From JBOGOC01 sp050747525 (GTDB lineage Bacteria > Acidobacteriota > Polarisedimenticolia > JACPZX01 > DASXTC01): 5,625 nt of DNA. A model generated the notes under the pieces. It searched no databases. It saw nothing but the letters and a program-made list of their open reading frames with translations, and had not been told where the DNA came from. The stretch lies in assembly GCA_050747525.1 (NCBI GenBank), contig JBOGOC010000008.1, forward strand, positions 1 to 5,625, given 5' to 3'. Positions within the stretch are counted from its first letter, which is position 1. Each line of letters opens with the position of its first letter. Positions 1 through 5,595 of this stretch are shown piece after piece. A program made the translations under genes and the position numbers.

Positions 1-125
1 CCGCAGTCCGTCGGGGCAGCCTGAGCAGAAAGGAGGGAGCCGAGTTCGCCAGAAGCGCCCCGCCCGACCGAGGGTGGTCCACTTTTACTTCATCATCTTG
101 GTCCGGTTTTACCTCATCGTTGACA
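1..125 (+). mobile_element. IS21-family element, one terminus only
   Basis: This is the end of an insertion sequence whose body lies left of the window. Read on the minus strand from 125 it starts TGTCAACGATGAGGTAAAAC, with the TG...CA ends and internally repeated terminal motifs typical of IS21-family elements (known family property). The sequence to its right (126 on) starts in the middle of an unrelated transposase reading frame, so 125/126 is a sharp junction. Bases 1-24 read PQSVGAA followed by a TGA stop. This could be the tail of the IstB helper ATPase, which normally lies just inside this end, but eight codons cannot prove it. Bases 25-74 show nothing recognisable. The target-site duplication cannot be checked because the other end is outside the window. 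Confidence 0.6.
75..120. repeat. IS21-type internal terminal repeats (two copies)
   Basis: Two imperfect direct copies with 24-bp spacing, at 75-96 (TGGTCCACTTTTACTTCATC...) and 99-120 (TGGTCCGGTTTTACCTCATC...). They are followed by the GTTGACA terminus ending at 125. IS21-family ends carry such multiple copies, which are thought to be transposase (IstA) binding sites. The pattern is seen directly; the role is family knowledge. Confidence 0.6.
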
Positions 126-717
126 GCTGTTCGCGGACCTGAAGGCGCGCGGGCTCGAGCCGCCGAAGCTGATGGTGGCCGACGGCGCGGCGGGCGCGTG
201 GGCCGCCGCCGGCGAAGTGTGGCCGGAGACGCGCGAGCAGCGGTGCTGGAACCACAAACTCGTGAACGTACTCGACGCCCTGCCGCAGAAGGTGCAGGCG
301 ATGGCGCGCGAGATGCTGTGCGCAATCCCGTACGCGGCGACGCGCGACGAAGCGCTCAAGCGTCGCGAGCGGTTCGCGAAGGCGTTCCGGCGCACGCACC
401 CGCGGGCCGTCGAGATCCTGGAGCGCGACTGGGAGCGGATGGTGGCGTTCTACGACTTCCCGAAGGAGCACTGGAAGCACCTGCGGACGACGAACGTGGT
501 GGAGAGCCCGTTCGCCGCCGTGCGGCTGCGCACGGACGCCGCGAAGCGGTTCAAGAAGACCGAGAACGCGACGGCGATGATCTGGCGACTGCTACTCGTG
601 GCGGAGAAGCGGTTCCGCAAGATCGACGCGCCGCACCTGGCCGCCGAGGTCTATCGCGGCGTGATGTTCGACAACGGAGTGAAGATCACGAAGTCGAATC
701 AGAGGGCCGCCGCCTGA
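126..717 (+). pseudogene. IS256-family (mutator-type) transposase, C-terminal half only
   Basis: This is the remnant of a DDE transposase that would move an IS256-type element by cut/copy-and-paste. The frame is open from 124, just after an in-frame TGA contributed by the IS21 end, and runs to TGA at 715-717. Family hallmarks are visible: KLMVADGAAGAW, with the second catalytic Asp at codon 181-183; the QRCWNHKLVNVLDALP block, with Cys at 244 and His at 253; and TTNVVESPFAAVR, with the catalytic Glu at 502-504. About 197 codons remain of the roughly 400 usual for the family. The first catalytic Asp and the DNA-binding N-terminus are lost, so it should be inactive. An ATG at 172 could start a 181-residue product, but this is more likely fortuitous. 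The break coincides exactly with the IS21 terminus, which points to insertional disruption. Confidence 0.85.
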
Positions 718-748
718 GCTCGTTTACACACCTCTTGACTCAAGCCCA
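126..748 (+). mobile_element. IS256-family element remnant (right part)
   Basis: This block holds the C-terminal part of the transposase gene and the short stretch after its stop (718 to about 748). That stretch contains GTTTACACACCTCTTGACT, which resembles the terminal inverted repeats seen after IS256-family transposase genes. The left boundary is set by the IS21 terminus at 125. The right boundary is approximate: AbiGi-like coding sequence is recognisable from about 753, so the element must end between about 740 and 752. The left inverted repeat is not in the window, so neither the inverted-repeat match nor the target duplication can be confirmed. Confidence 0.55.
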
Positions 749-752
749 CGAT

Positions 753-1352
753 ATGGTGAGCGTTAGCGCTGTGTGCTTTTGCGATATCCCCTTGCGTGAC
801 CTCGGCGTTCACATGGGAAAGTACGGTCAGTTCGGTCTGGCGTTCCCCAAGCCCTTCCTGATTGCCCAGGGAGCCAGTCCAGTATTCTATGTGGCTCAGA
901 ATGCCGCGGCGGTAGTCCAGGGTGGCACGCGCGGCAAATATTTTAACAGAATGAGCCAGATCTACTCGCCAATCCGAGCGTTTCTTTTCAGCCATGGGGG
1001 CGGGCAAGGAATGGAGGACTTGGACCTGCAGGAGCTGCTTGAGAAGTACCCGACGCTTCGGTCGGATGAAGCCGTCAGGCGTCTTGCGAATAATCTCGAT
1101 CTGCTTACGGCGTTCTTTGATCGCGATATTTTAGGTTATGTGAAGTGTTTCGACGCGAGTCTCTCGGACGCTGACGAGCACAATTACTACCTCGAGCGTG
1201 AATGGCGGGTCGCGACGGACGTGGCATTCGAACTCCGGGATATTGCGTTTGTCATAGTGCCTGAGGCATACCGAGTGCAGTGTCAGAATGAGTTTGCCGC
1301 AATCTCCCCCGAGAAGATCCTCTCGGCTGAGGCATGCCATCGCCACTTATGA
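753..1352 (+). pseudogene. AbiGi-family abortive-infection protein, 5'-truncated
   Basis: This is about 199 codons of a protein resembling the AbiGi family (antitoxin side of the AbiG abortive phage-infection system; family recognised from memory). Seen in the sequence are a near-N-terminal block AVCFCDIPLRDLGVHMGKYG followed by GLAFPKPFLIAQGASPVFYV, and a late YYLEREWRV motif. Together these are the conserved core I associate with the family. The sequence upstream of the CFCDIPL block, where family members carry another stretch of conserved residues, is replaced by the IS256 end. The ATG at 753 has no Shine-Dalgarno-like sequence before it, so this is a fragment rather than a short intact gene. 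Base composition is visibly less GC-rich than the transposase and the downstream genes, consistent with horizontal acquisition. No AbiGii-type toxin gene follows; the next 500 bp are non-coding. It could instead be a related uncharacterised family. Confidence 0.6.
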
Positions 1353-1480
1353 GCGGGGGCTCTTCATTGGATAGAACCGCAGTGCATGTTTGCAATCACG
1401 TCGCCTTATGCTCGAAGGACGACGTGCAGGCAGTTGGGGGGCAGTTCGGGCCGGTCCTGGGGCCCCGAGAGCGGCCGGCC
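1353..1480. other. Non-coding stretch after the abiGi remnant
   Basis: No convincing gene on either strand. It contains one small hairpin, CACGTCG (1397-1403) with CGACGTG (1420-1426), without a T-run, so it is a poor terminator. From 1436 the strand becomes strongly G-rich, beginning with GGGGGGCAGTTCGGG, a motif echoed at 1481 (GGGGGCAGATCGGGGG) and 1523 (GGGGCAGGATTTGG) at about 42-45 bp spacing. Open frames across it are high-GC chance frames with no recognisable protein. Confidence 0.5.
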
Positions 1481-1550
1481 GGGGGCAGATCGGGGGCATC
1501 CGGGCGCCTAATGGGCATTTCAGGGGCAGGATTTGGCCCCGAAAACGCAC
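1481..1550 (-). repeat. Inverted partial copies of the 32-bp repeat
   Basis: Read on the minus strand, 1550-1519 is a 32-base unit starting GTGCGTTTTCGGGGCC. It is followed directly by ATGCCCATTA (1518-1509) and, 19 bases further, by another ATGCC (1499-1495). These match the phase and key words of the plus-strand array at 1665-1791 (ATGCCGTTTTCGGGGCC and ATGCCCATTAA). The copies are degenerate and the second and third are shortened, so this is an inverted relic of the same repeat family. Confidence 0.5.
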
Positions 1551-1573
1551 TCCGGCTGCCCCTCCGGAGGTGC
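1547..1573 (+). other. Hairpin between repeat blocks
   Basis: GCACTCCGG (1547-1555) pairs with CCGGA-G-GTGC (1564-1573), nine pairs with one bulged G and an 8-nt loop. It contains the palindrome CCTCCGGAGG (1561-1570). There is no T-run after it, so it is not a standard terminator. Its role is unknown; it may be a structural part of the neighbouring repeat element. Confidence 0.4.
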
Positions 1574-1632
1574 ACTGAATCTCAGAATCGCTTGTCCCGC
1601 AAAGGCTTGTCGAATCCTAGCGGCGACGCGAG

Positions 1633-1675
1633 AAACGGCATCCGGCCGGGGATCGCCGAAATCGATGCCGTTTTT
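1633..1675 (+). terminator. Possible weak intrinsic terminator
   Basis: AAACGGCATC (1633-1642) pairs perfectly with GATGCCGTTT (1664-1673), and an inner CGGC/GCCG pair set (1643-1646 with 1655-1658) shortens the loop. The stem runs into TTTTT at 1671-1675. A stem plus T-run is terminator-like, but three of the five Ts lie inside the stem and the 3' arm doubles as the start of the first 32-bp repeat unit. It may therefore be part of the repeat. It lies 280 bp beyond the abiGi stop. Confidence 0.25.
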
Positions 1676-1791
1676 GGGCCCCTTCCGCAGGGGGGATGCC
1701 CATTAAGCGGCCCTTAGCCGAGACCCCATGCCCATTAAAGGCCCCTTCCCGAGAGGGGCATGCCGTTTTCGGGGCCCCTAAGCCGCAGGCG
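1665..1791 (+). repeat. Tandem array of a ~32-bp repeat, four copies
   Basis: Four contiguous units start at 1665, 1696, 1728 and 1760 (31, 32, 32 and 32 bases). Each begins ATGCC. Units 1 and 4 continue GTTTT and units 2 and 3 continue CATTAA. All then carry a GGCCCCTT-like block near the middle and a CCG.AG-type block toward the end. Units 1 and 3 fold into small hairpins (CCCCT 1679-1683 with AGGGG 1689-1693; GCCCCT 1741-1746 with AGGGGC 1754-1759). No unique spacers separate the units, so this is not a CRISPR array. I do not recognise the repeat. It probably belongs to a dispersed intergenic family of this genome. Confidence 0.65.
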
Positions 1792-1823
1792 CGGTCGATC
1801 TTCGCCCCCCCACCGGGAGAAGA

Positions 1824-1896
1824 CCGCCTTCGCGTACGGAGCTGTCGGGAGTACTCTCCTTGGGATTATTTGGCGGCTTTCTCCGCGCGAAGGCGG
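1824..1896 (+). promoter_or_regulatory. Leader hairpin covering the ribosome binding site
   Basis: CCGCCTTCGCG (1824-1834) is perfectly complementary to CGCGAAGGCGG (1886-1896). After a 2-nt bulge the stem continues with CGGAG (1837-1841) against CTCCG (1881-1885), 16 pairs in all. A small inner hairpin GGAG-TACT-CTCC lies at 1848-1859. The 3' arm includes GAAGG (1889-1893), the only Shine-Dalgarno-like sequence before the ATG at 1902. The structure could therefore limit translation of the secreted-protein gene. Pairing is seen directly; regulation is inference, and no known riboswitch class is recognised. No clear -35/-10 pair is visible. Confidence 0.45.
1889..1893 (+). promoter_or_regulatory. 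Ribosome binding site for the gene at 1902
   Basis: GAAGG lies 8 nt before ATG 1902 and supports that start over an in-frame TTG at 1860, which would put 14 extra residues in front of an otherwise standard signal peptide. The site sits inside the 3' arm of the leader hairpin. Confidence 0.45.
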
Positions 1897-1901
1897 CCCC
1901 C

Positions 1902-2408
1902 ATGAAGCAGCTCACGATCGCATTCCTCTTAACTGTCGGCGCCTGGGCGCACTCGAGCCCGGTTTCCGCGTGGCCGATCATTGAGGTCACGGCCTGTGAC
2001 ACCCTCAATGTTGATCCGCTTCGGGTTCAAACGACGTTCGACATCTACGTCTCCACCAACCCGGTCTACTGCTGGTTCTTCATGTGGCCCGCGCCGGCAG
2101 GTCCGGCGCCGGAAGACTCGACGCACTTCTTCGACTGCGGCGCTCCTCCCAACTGGACCTGCAACATCCGTCACGGGGACTCCAGGGGAGGTCCGATATT
2201 CGACTTCTATGGCGATCTGAACGAGTGCATTGGCGAGCGTGTGGCCGGATTCTGGATCGTCTCGGACCAGGAAGCTCCGTGCATCCAAGCGTTCTTCGGG
2301 AACCCGGTCATCGGAGATGAATACTTTCTCGAAGCCTGCTTCCGCTGCGACATGCCAGTCCCAGCCCAACGTGCAAGCTGGGGGAGCGTGAAGTCCCGCT
2401 ACCGCTGA
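1902..2408 (+). CDS. Secreted cysteine-rich protein of unknown function
   Basis: A 168-residue protein of no family I can name. The start at ATG 1902 gives a textbook Sec signal peptide: Lys at position 2, a hydrophobic core (residues 4-16) and a likely cleavage after VSA at residue 23. The mature part has eight cysteines (32, 57, 79, 87, 109, 127, 146, 149), an even number that fits disulfide bonding outside the cytoplasm. It is rich in aromatic residues (VYCWFFMW, THFFDCG, GFWIV), and the last two cysteines form a CFRC motif. It ends in a basic/aromatic tail, SWGSVKSRYR (159-168), resembling tails I recall on many secreted proteins of Eisenbacteria-type genomes. No transmembrane segment or catalytic motif is visible. 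The gene lies 98 bp upstream of the Kelch-protein gene on the same strand, so the two may be expressed together. It could be a small surface or extracellular structural or binding protein; this is inference. Confidence 0.75.
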   Translation: MKQLTIAFLLTVGAWAHSSPVSAWPIIEVTACDTLNVDPLRVQTTFDIYVSTNPVYCWFFMWPAPAGPAPEDSTHFFDCGAPPNWTCNIRHGDSRGGPIFDFYGDLNECIGERVAGFWIVSDQEAPCIQAFFGNPVIGDEYFLEACFRCDMPVPAQRASWGSVKSRYR

Positions 2409-2506
2409 TCCGGGCCGAGCCCACACCGGGTTCCAAATCCAATTGTTCCCGGGGCGCCTCTGGGCTGCTCGTGCTGGCCCGGCGGTTGCCGAATCGAGGT
2501 GTCGAG
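2409..2506 (+). other. Spacer between the two secreted-protein genes
   Basis: There is no strong terminator. A 5-bp stem, CCGGG (2426-2430) with CCCGG (2448-2452), lacks a T-run. No clear sigma-70 promoter is seen. This leaves co-transcription with the upstream gene possible. Confidence 0.4.
2496..2501 (+). promoter_or_regulatory. Ribosome binding site for the Kelch-protein gene
   Basis: GAGGTG, a good match to the anti-Shine-Dalgarno complement, lies 5 nt before ATG 2507. It selects this start over the in-frame GTG at 2471. The resulting N-terminus is a proper signal peptide. Confidence 0.65.
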
Positions 2507-5278
2507 ATGCGATCACTTAAGCCAGTTCTCATCACTGCCATCCTCCTCCTCGTCGTATCGATTGCTCAAGCGGAGGAGCCCCAGTCCTTCCAAGAGGGGC
2601 GTTCGGCCGTCATCGGGGTGCCGGAGCACACCGCACCGCCCATAGATCCGGATGGGCTCGTCGATGGACTGTTCGCACTGAGGAACGCGCTGGAGAACGG
2701 GAGACGTCCCCCGCCCCCTCCCGATCCGGCTCCGAACCTCGACCCCGGGTTCGGACAGTGGCGTCGATTTCCTCTTCCCACGGGACGCTATTACCCGACC
2801 GCTGTCTACGACCCCGTACGTGACCGGGTGCTGATCTTTGGCGGCTGGAGCGGATTCGAGGCGTGGAGCGACGTCTGGGCGCTCCCCCTCTCCGGGGAGC
2901 CGACGTGGACCGAGATCGAGGCACCGGGGGGCCCGGCCTTCGTCGGACACAGCGCCGTCTACGACCCCGTGCGTGACCGTATGGTCGTGTACGCCGGATT
3001 CGAGGTCTGGGCTCTGTCTCTGACGGGGCGGCCGACCTGGTCACTCCTTAGGCCCGCCGGAGTGCGCCCTCCCGCGCGCGGCGACCACAGTGCCATCTAC
3101 GATCCGGTGCGGGATCGCATGATTGTGTTCGGTGGCATCGGCGAGGACGGGGTCCGTCGCGCCGACGTCTGGGCTCTTTCTCTCTCGGAACAGTCTGCTT
3201 GGACCGAGATCGTGCCCGTCGGCGAGTCCATTCGGGGACGCAATCGCCACAGCGCCGTCTATGATCCCGTTCGAGACCGCATGCTGGTGTTCGGCGGAAC
3301 CAGGTTCCCAGCAGTTTCCCTGAACGAGACCTGGGCCCTGTCGCTCGCAGGAACCCCGACCTGGACGCAGCTCGCTCCGGCCGGGACCACGCCCCCCCCT
3401 CGCAACGCGCATGGAGCCGTGTACGACACAATGAACGATCGCATGATCGTGTTCGGCGGAGGCGAGCGCCCTTATGGGAACGACGTCTGGGCGCTCTCTT
3501 TGGCCGGCGAGAGTACTTGGAGCCCACTTATTCCGCCTCATCCTCGACCGGCTCGCCGGAGGCACTTCGCGACGGCGCACGATCCAGTGCGCCACCGCTT
3601 GGTCATCTTCGGGGGCTACGAGTACGACCGCTTCCACAATGACACCTGGGCCTTGGCGCTGACCGGCCCACCGCATTGGAAGCAGCTTCCCCCGACGCCT
3701 TCTCCCCGCCAGCGACACGCGGCCGTGCACGACCCGAACCGTGATCGCATGCTCGTGTTCGGCGGATTCGACGGCATTGCGGCCCGCAGAGACGTGTGGG
3801 AGCTTCCGCTCCGCGGAGGTGCCATCTGGAGCGAGATCGTCCCGACCAACGTCGGGCCCGCGCCACGTCTCGGACATGCGCAGGTCTTCGACTCCATGCG
3901 AGATCGGCTCCTCGTGCTCGGGGGCTCGGACAACCGACTTCTCCACAACGACGTCTGGGCGCTGTCGTCGGGCACTGGCTCGACCTGGGACGAGCTCGTA
4001 CCGAGCGGCATTCCTCCCCCGCCCCGCATGGGGCACTCGGCGGTGTACGATGCGGTGCGCGACCGCGTGGTGGTGTTCGGGGGTTCCGATCTCACAGGTG
4101 CCACCCATTACAATGACATCTGGGAGCTCGCGCTCGCCGGAACGCCCGCCTGGAGGCGGCTCGAGCCCACGGGGAGCCCCCCTTGTCCCCGCAACGATCA
4201 CAGCGCCGTCTACGACGCATCCGGAGACCGCCTCATCGTATTCGGGGGCCACGACGGGTCGGGCTTCCGGAACGACACGTGGGCGCTCTCGTTGGGCGGG
4301 GCCCCGGCCTGGACGCGGGTCGACCCGATCGGTCCCGCCCCCCCGCGATCCGGACACACCGCGGTTCTGGATGCATCGAACGCACGAATGTTGGTATTCG
4401 GCGGGCTCGACGGCTCACTGCATAACGACGTCTGGTCCATGTCTCTCGAGGGGCCGCCGCGCTGGACTTCCATCGGCTCGCTCGGGCTGCCGCCCAGCGG
4501 AAGGCAGTGGCATAGCGCCGTCTTCCAGCCGGTCCGTCAGAGGATGGTGGTGTTCGGAGGTTACTTCGGCAGCACGAGCGGTGACACGTGGCACTTGCAG
4601 CTAGTCCGGCGCGTGCGGATTGACGTCCGACCCGGCAACGAGGACAACGTCATCCATCCCGGATCAGCCGGGCTCCTGCCGGTCGCGGTGGCGGGCGAGT
4701 TGGCGTTTGACGTTCGCTCCGTAGATGCCACGACGGCGACGTTCGCCGGAGCGCCCGTCGCTCGACGCCCAAACGGATCCTCCATGGCATCGGTGAAGGA
4801 TTTGAACGGGGACGGATTCCCTGACCTCCTAATGCAATTTCTCGGCGCCCGGCTCGTGATTCCGGATGGGCTGACGGAGGGGCAATTCCTGGGGCGAACC
4901 TTGGACGAACTCCCCCTGGCCGGCACGGACTTGATCCGCGTCGTCCCTGCGCCCGGTCGGGCCGAAGTTACGCTCGAGCAATCCGGTGGATGCCGCGGCC
5001 CGTCGACTTCTGGCCTCGCATTTCGCGCAGTCTCGCCGAATCCAGCGTCGCGCGAGTGTACGGTCTCGTTCGCTCTGGCTGGACCAGGGACGGTCACCCT
5101 GGGGCTCTTCGACGTGGTGGGGCGTCGTGTTTCGGTGGAACAGCTGGGCCCCCTCGGCCCCGGCGAGCACCACGCACGACTCCAAACCACGTCGCTCCCC
5201 GCGGGGATCTACTGGCTCAGACTCATGGGCGCGGGGGGAGAAGAGCCGGTGTCTGTTCGGCTGGTCGTGCTCCGCTAA
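2507..5278 (+). CDS. Secreted Kelch-repeat beta-propeller protein with T9SS-like C-terminal domain
   Basis: A 923-residue exported protein. Residues 1-22 are a Sec signal peptide (MRSLKPVL, hydrophobic core, cleavage after AQA). Residues 23-93 are a linker with a proline run (RRPPPPPDPAP). Residues 97-701 hold twelve Kelch/galactose-oxidase-type repeats of 46-55 residues, starting at 97, 148, 194, 248, 302, 353, 404, 457, 510, 565, 617 and 669. The pattern is HSAVYDPVRDRMVVFGG, a variable loop, NDVWALSL, then W and a Pro-rich turn. Residues 703-814 form a beta-rich domain (IDVRPG...) with a calcium-type loop DLNGDGFPD, whose ligand-like residues are D765, N767, D769 and D773. Residues 838-923 resemble T9SS type A/FlgD-Ig-like sorting domains (SPNPASRE, GLFDVVGRRV, LPAGIYWLRL). 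No copper-site residues of galactose oxidase are evident, so binding or adhesion is more likely than catalysis. Twelve blades could form two propellers. Function and ligand are unknown. Confidence 0.85.
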   Translation: MRSLKPVLITAILLLVVSIAQAEEPQSFQEGRSAVIGVPEHTAPPIDPDGLVDGLFALRNALENGRRPPPPPDPAPNLDPGFGQWRRFPLPTGRYYPTAVYDPVRDRVLIFGGWSGFEAWSDVWALPLSGEPTWTEIEAPGGPAFVGHSAVYDPVRDRMVVYAGFEVWALSLTGRPTWSLLRPAGVRPPARGDHSAIYDPVRDRMIVFGGIGEDGVRRADVWALSLSEQSAWTEIVPVGESIRGRNRHSAVYDPVRDRMLVFGGTRFPAVSLNETWALSLAGTPTWTQLAPAGTTPPPRNAHGAVYDTMNDRMIVFGGGERPYGNDVWALSLAGESTWSPLIPPHPRPARRRHFATAHDPVRHRLVIFGGYEYDRFHNDTWALALTGPPHWKQLPPTPSPRQRHAAVHDPNRDRMLVFGGFDGIAARRDVWELPLRGGAIWSEIVPTNVGPAPRLGHAQVFDSMRDRLLVLGGSDNRLLHNDVWALSSGTGSTWDELVPSGIPPPPRMGHSAVYDAVRDRVVVFGGSDLTGATHYNDIWELALAGTPAWRRLEPTGSPPCPRNDHSAVYDASGDRLIVFGGHDGSGFRNDTWALSLGGAPAWTRVDPIGPAPPRSGHTAVLDASNARMLVFGGLDGSLHNDVWSMSLEGPPRWTSIGSLGLPPSGRQWHSAVFQPVRQRMVVFGGYFGSTSGDTWHLQLVRRVRIDVRPGNEDNVIHPGSAGLLPVAVAGELAFDVRSVDATTATFAGAPVARRPNGSSMASVKDLNGDGFPDLLMQFLGARLVIPDGLTEGQFLGRTLDELPLAGTDLIRVVPAPGRAEVTLEQSGGCRGPSTSGLAFRAVSPNPASRECTVSFALAGPGTVTLGLFDVVGRRVSVEQLGPLGPGEHHARLQTTSLPAGIYWLRLMGAGGEEPVSVRLVVLR
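2795..4609 (+). repeat. Coding repeats of the Kelch domain
   Basis: Twelve tandem units of 138-165 bp. The unit starts are highly alike even at DNA level: cacagcgccgtctacga recurs at 2948 and 4199, with a near-identical copy at 3248. This suggests duplication of blades within the gene and/or conversion between them. Unit 2 (2948-3085) is the shortest. Confidence 0.75.
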
Positions 5279-5391
5279 CTCCCAGATCTGATTTCGAATG
5301 GGTGCGCTTCCCCGCCGGCATGGTCTCGGGCCCGTCTCCATCATCAAACCGCAGAACCAGAACCGGTCGCGACTCGCGCCATCTCAATTGC
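5279..5391. other. Spacer after the Kelch gene; junction to possible phage-derived DNA
   Basis: No hairpin with a T-run follows the TAA stop of the Kelch gene. On the minus strand a frame starting at ATG 5405 (MTIGEQLRWRESRPVLVLRF) overlaps the end of the terminase-like fragment by 14 bp. It runs through this spacer to 5223, the last part antisense to the Kelch gene. It may be the start of a next phage gene cut off by the junction near 5280, but I cannot support it as a functional gene. Confidence 0.3.
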
Positions 5392-5595
5392 TCACCAATC
5401 GTCATCCCCGAGTCCCACGTCAAGCGCCTCGAAGAGCTTCACCCCCTTCGGCCAGATCTGGCCCATCGCCATCCAGGCGTAGGTGAACGCGAGCGAGTAG
5501 TGGTCCTCGCCGGCCCGGATGTAGCGGTACTGATCGACGACAACTGTTTCTTCCGAGCAGCGACAACCAGTTCTCCCGCCTGCTGACCCTCCGCC
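5392..5595 (-). pseudogene. Possible phage terminase large-subunit C-terminal remnant
   Basis: The minus-strand frame ends at TGA 5394-5392 and is open back to a TAG at 5598-5596, with no ATG, GTG or TTG start in its first 24 codons. It encodes about 67 residues, including VVVDQYRYIRAGEDHYSLAF, then TYAWMAMGQIW and a short acidic end, GLGDDDW. The R-x-G-x-DHY-x-x-A-x-x-YA pattern resembles the last helix of the nuclease domain of phage terminase large subunits, where an acidic residue and an alanine/tyrosine helix close the RNase H-like fold. That is recall, not a search result. The absence of a start and the in-frame stop suggest a degraded or truncated gene. The first 20 or so residues (GGGSAGGRTGCRC) look non-protein-like. 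Another phage or unknown protein is possible. Confidence 0.3.

Noticed and set aside
172..717. Intact small transposase starting at ATG 172
   Set aside because: The catalytic core lacks the first Asp and the N-terminal DNA-binding domain. Protein similarity continues upstream of this ATG (QLFADLKARG from 124), so the ATG is internal.
120..1352. One continuous 410-codon frame through the transposase region into the AbiGi-like part
   Set aside because: Residues before about 753 are an Arg/Ala/Gly-rich shadow of the real transposase frame (offset by one base). Only the 3' part is protein-like. The continuity is a high-GC accident.
1665..1791. CRISPR array
   Set aside because: Units of about 32 bp are contiguous and degenerate, with no unique spacers, and no cas genes are present.
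1334..1984. Several 60-130-codon frames in the intergenic region on both strands
   Set aside because: They cross G-rich and tandem-repeat DNA, have no plausible ribosome binding sites and no recognisable protein features.
2426..2452. Terminator between the two secreted-protein genes
   Set aside because: Only a 5-bp stem with a 17-nt loop and no following T-run.
3041..4357. Long minus-strand open frame of 438 codons inside the Kelch gene
   Set aside because: It is antisense to the Kelch repeats, shows the same repeat period, and has a low-complexity composition with no recognisable domain. It is open because of codon bias in the sense gene.
5450..5463. Perfect 14-bp palindrome GGCCAGATCTGGCC
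   Set aside because: It lies inside the minus-strand terminase-like coding frame (GQIWP region) and is a single copy. It is explained by codons, with no sign of an operator or attachment site.
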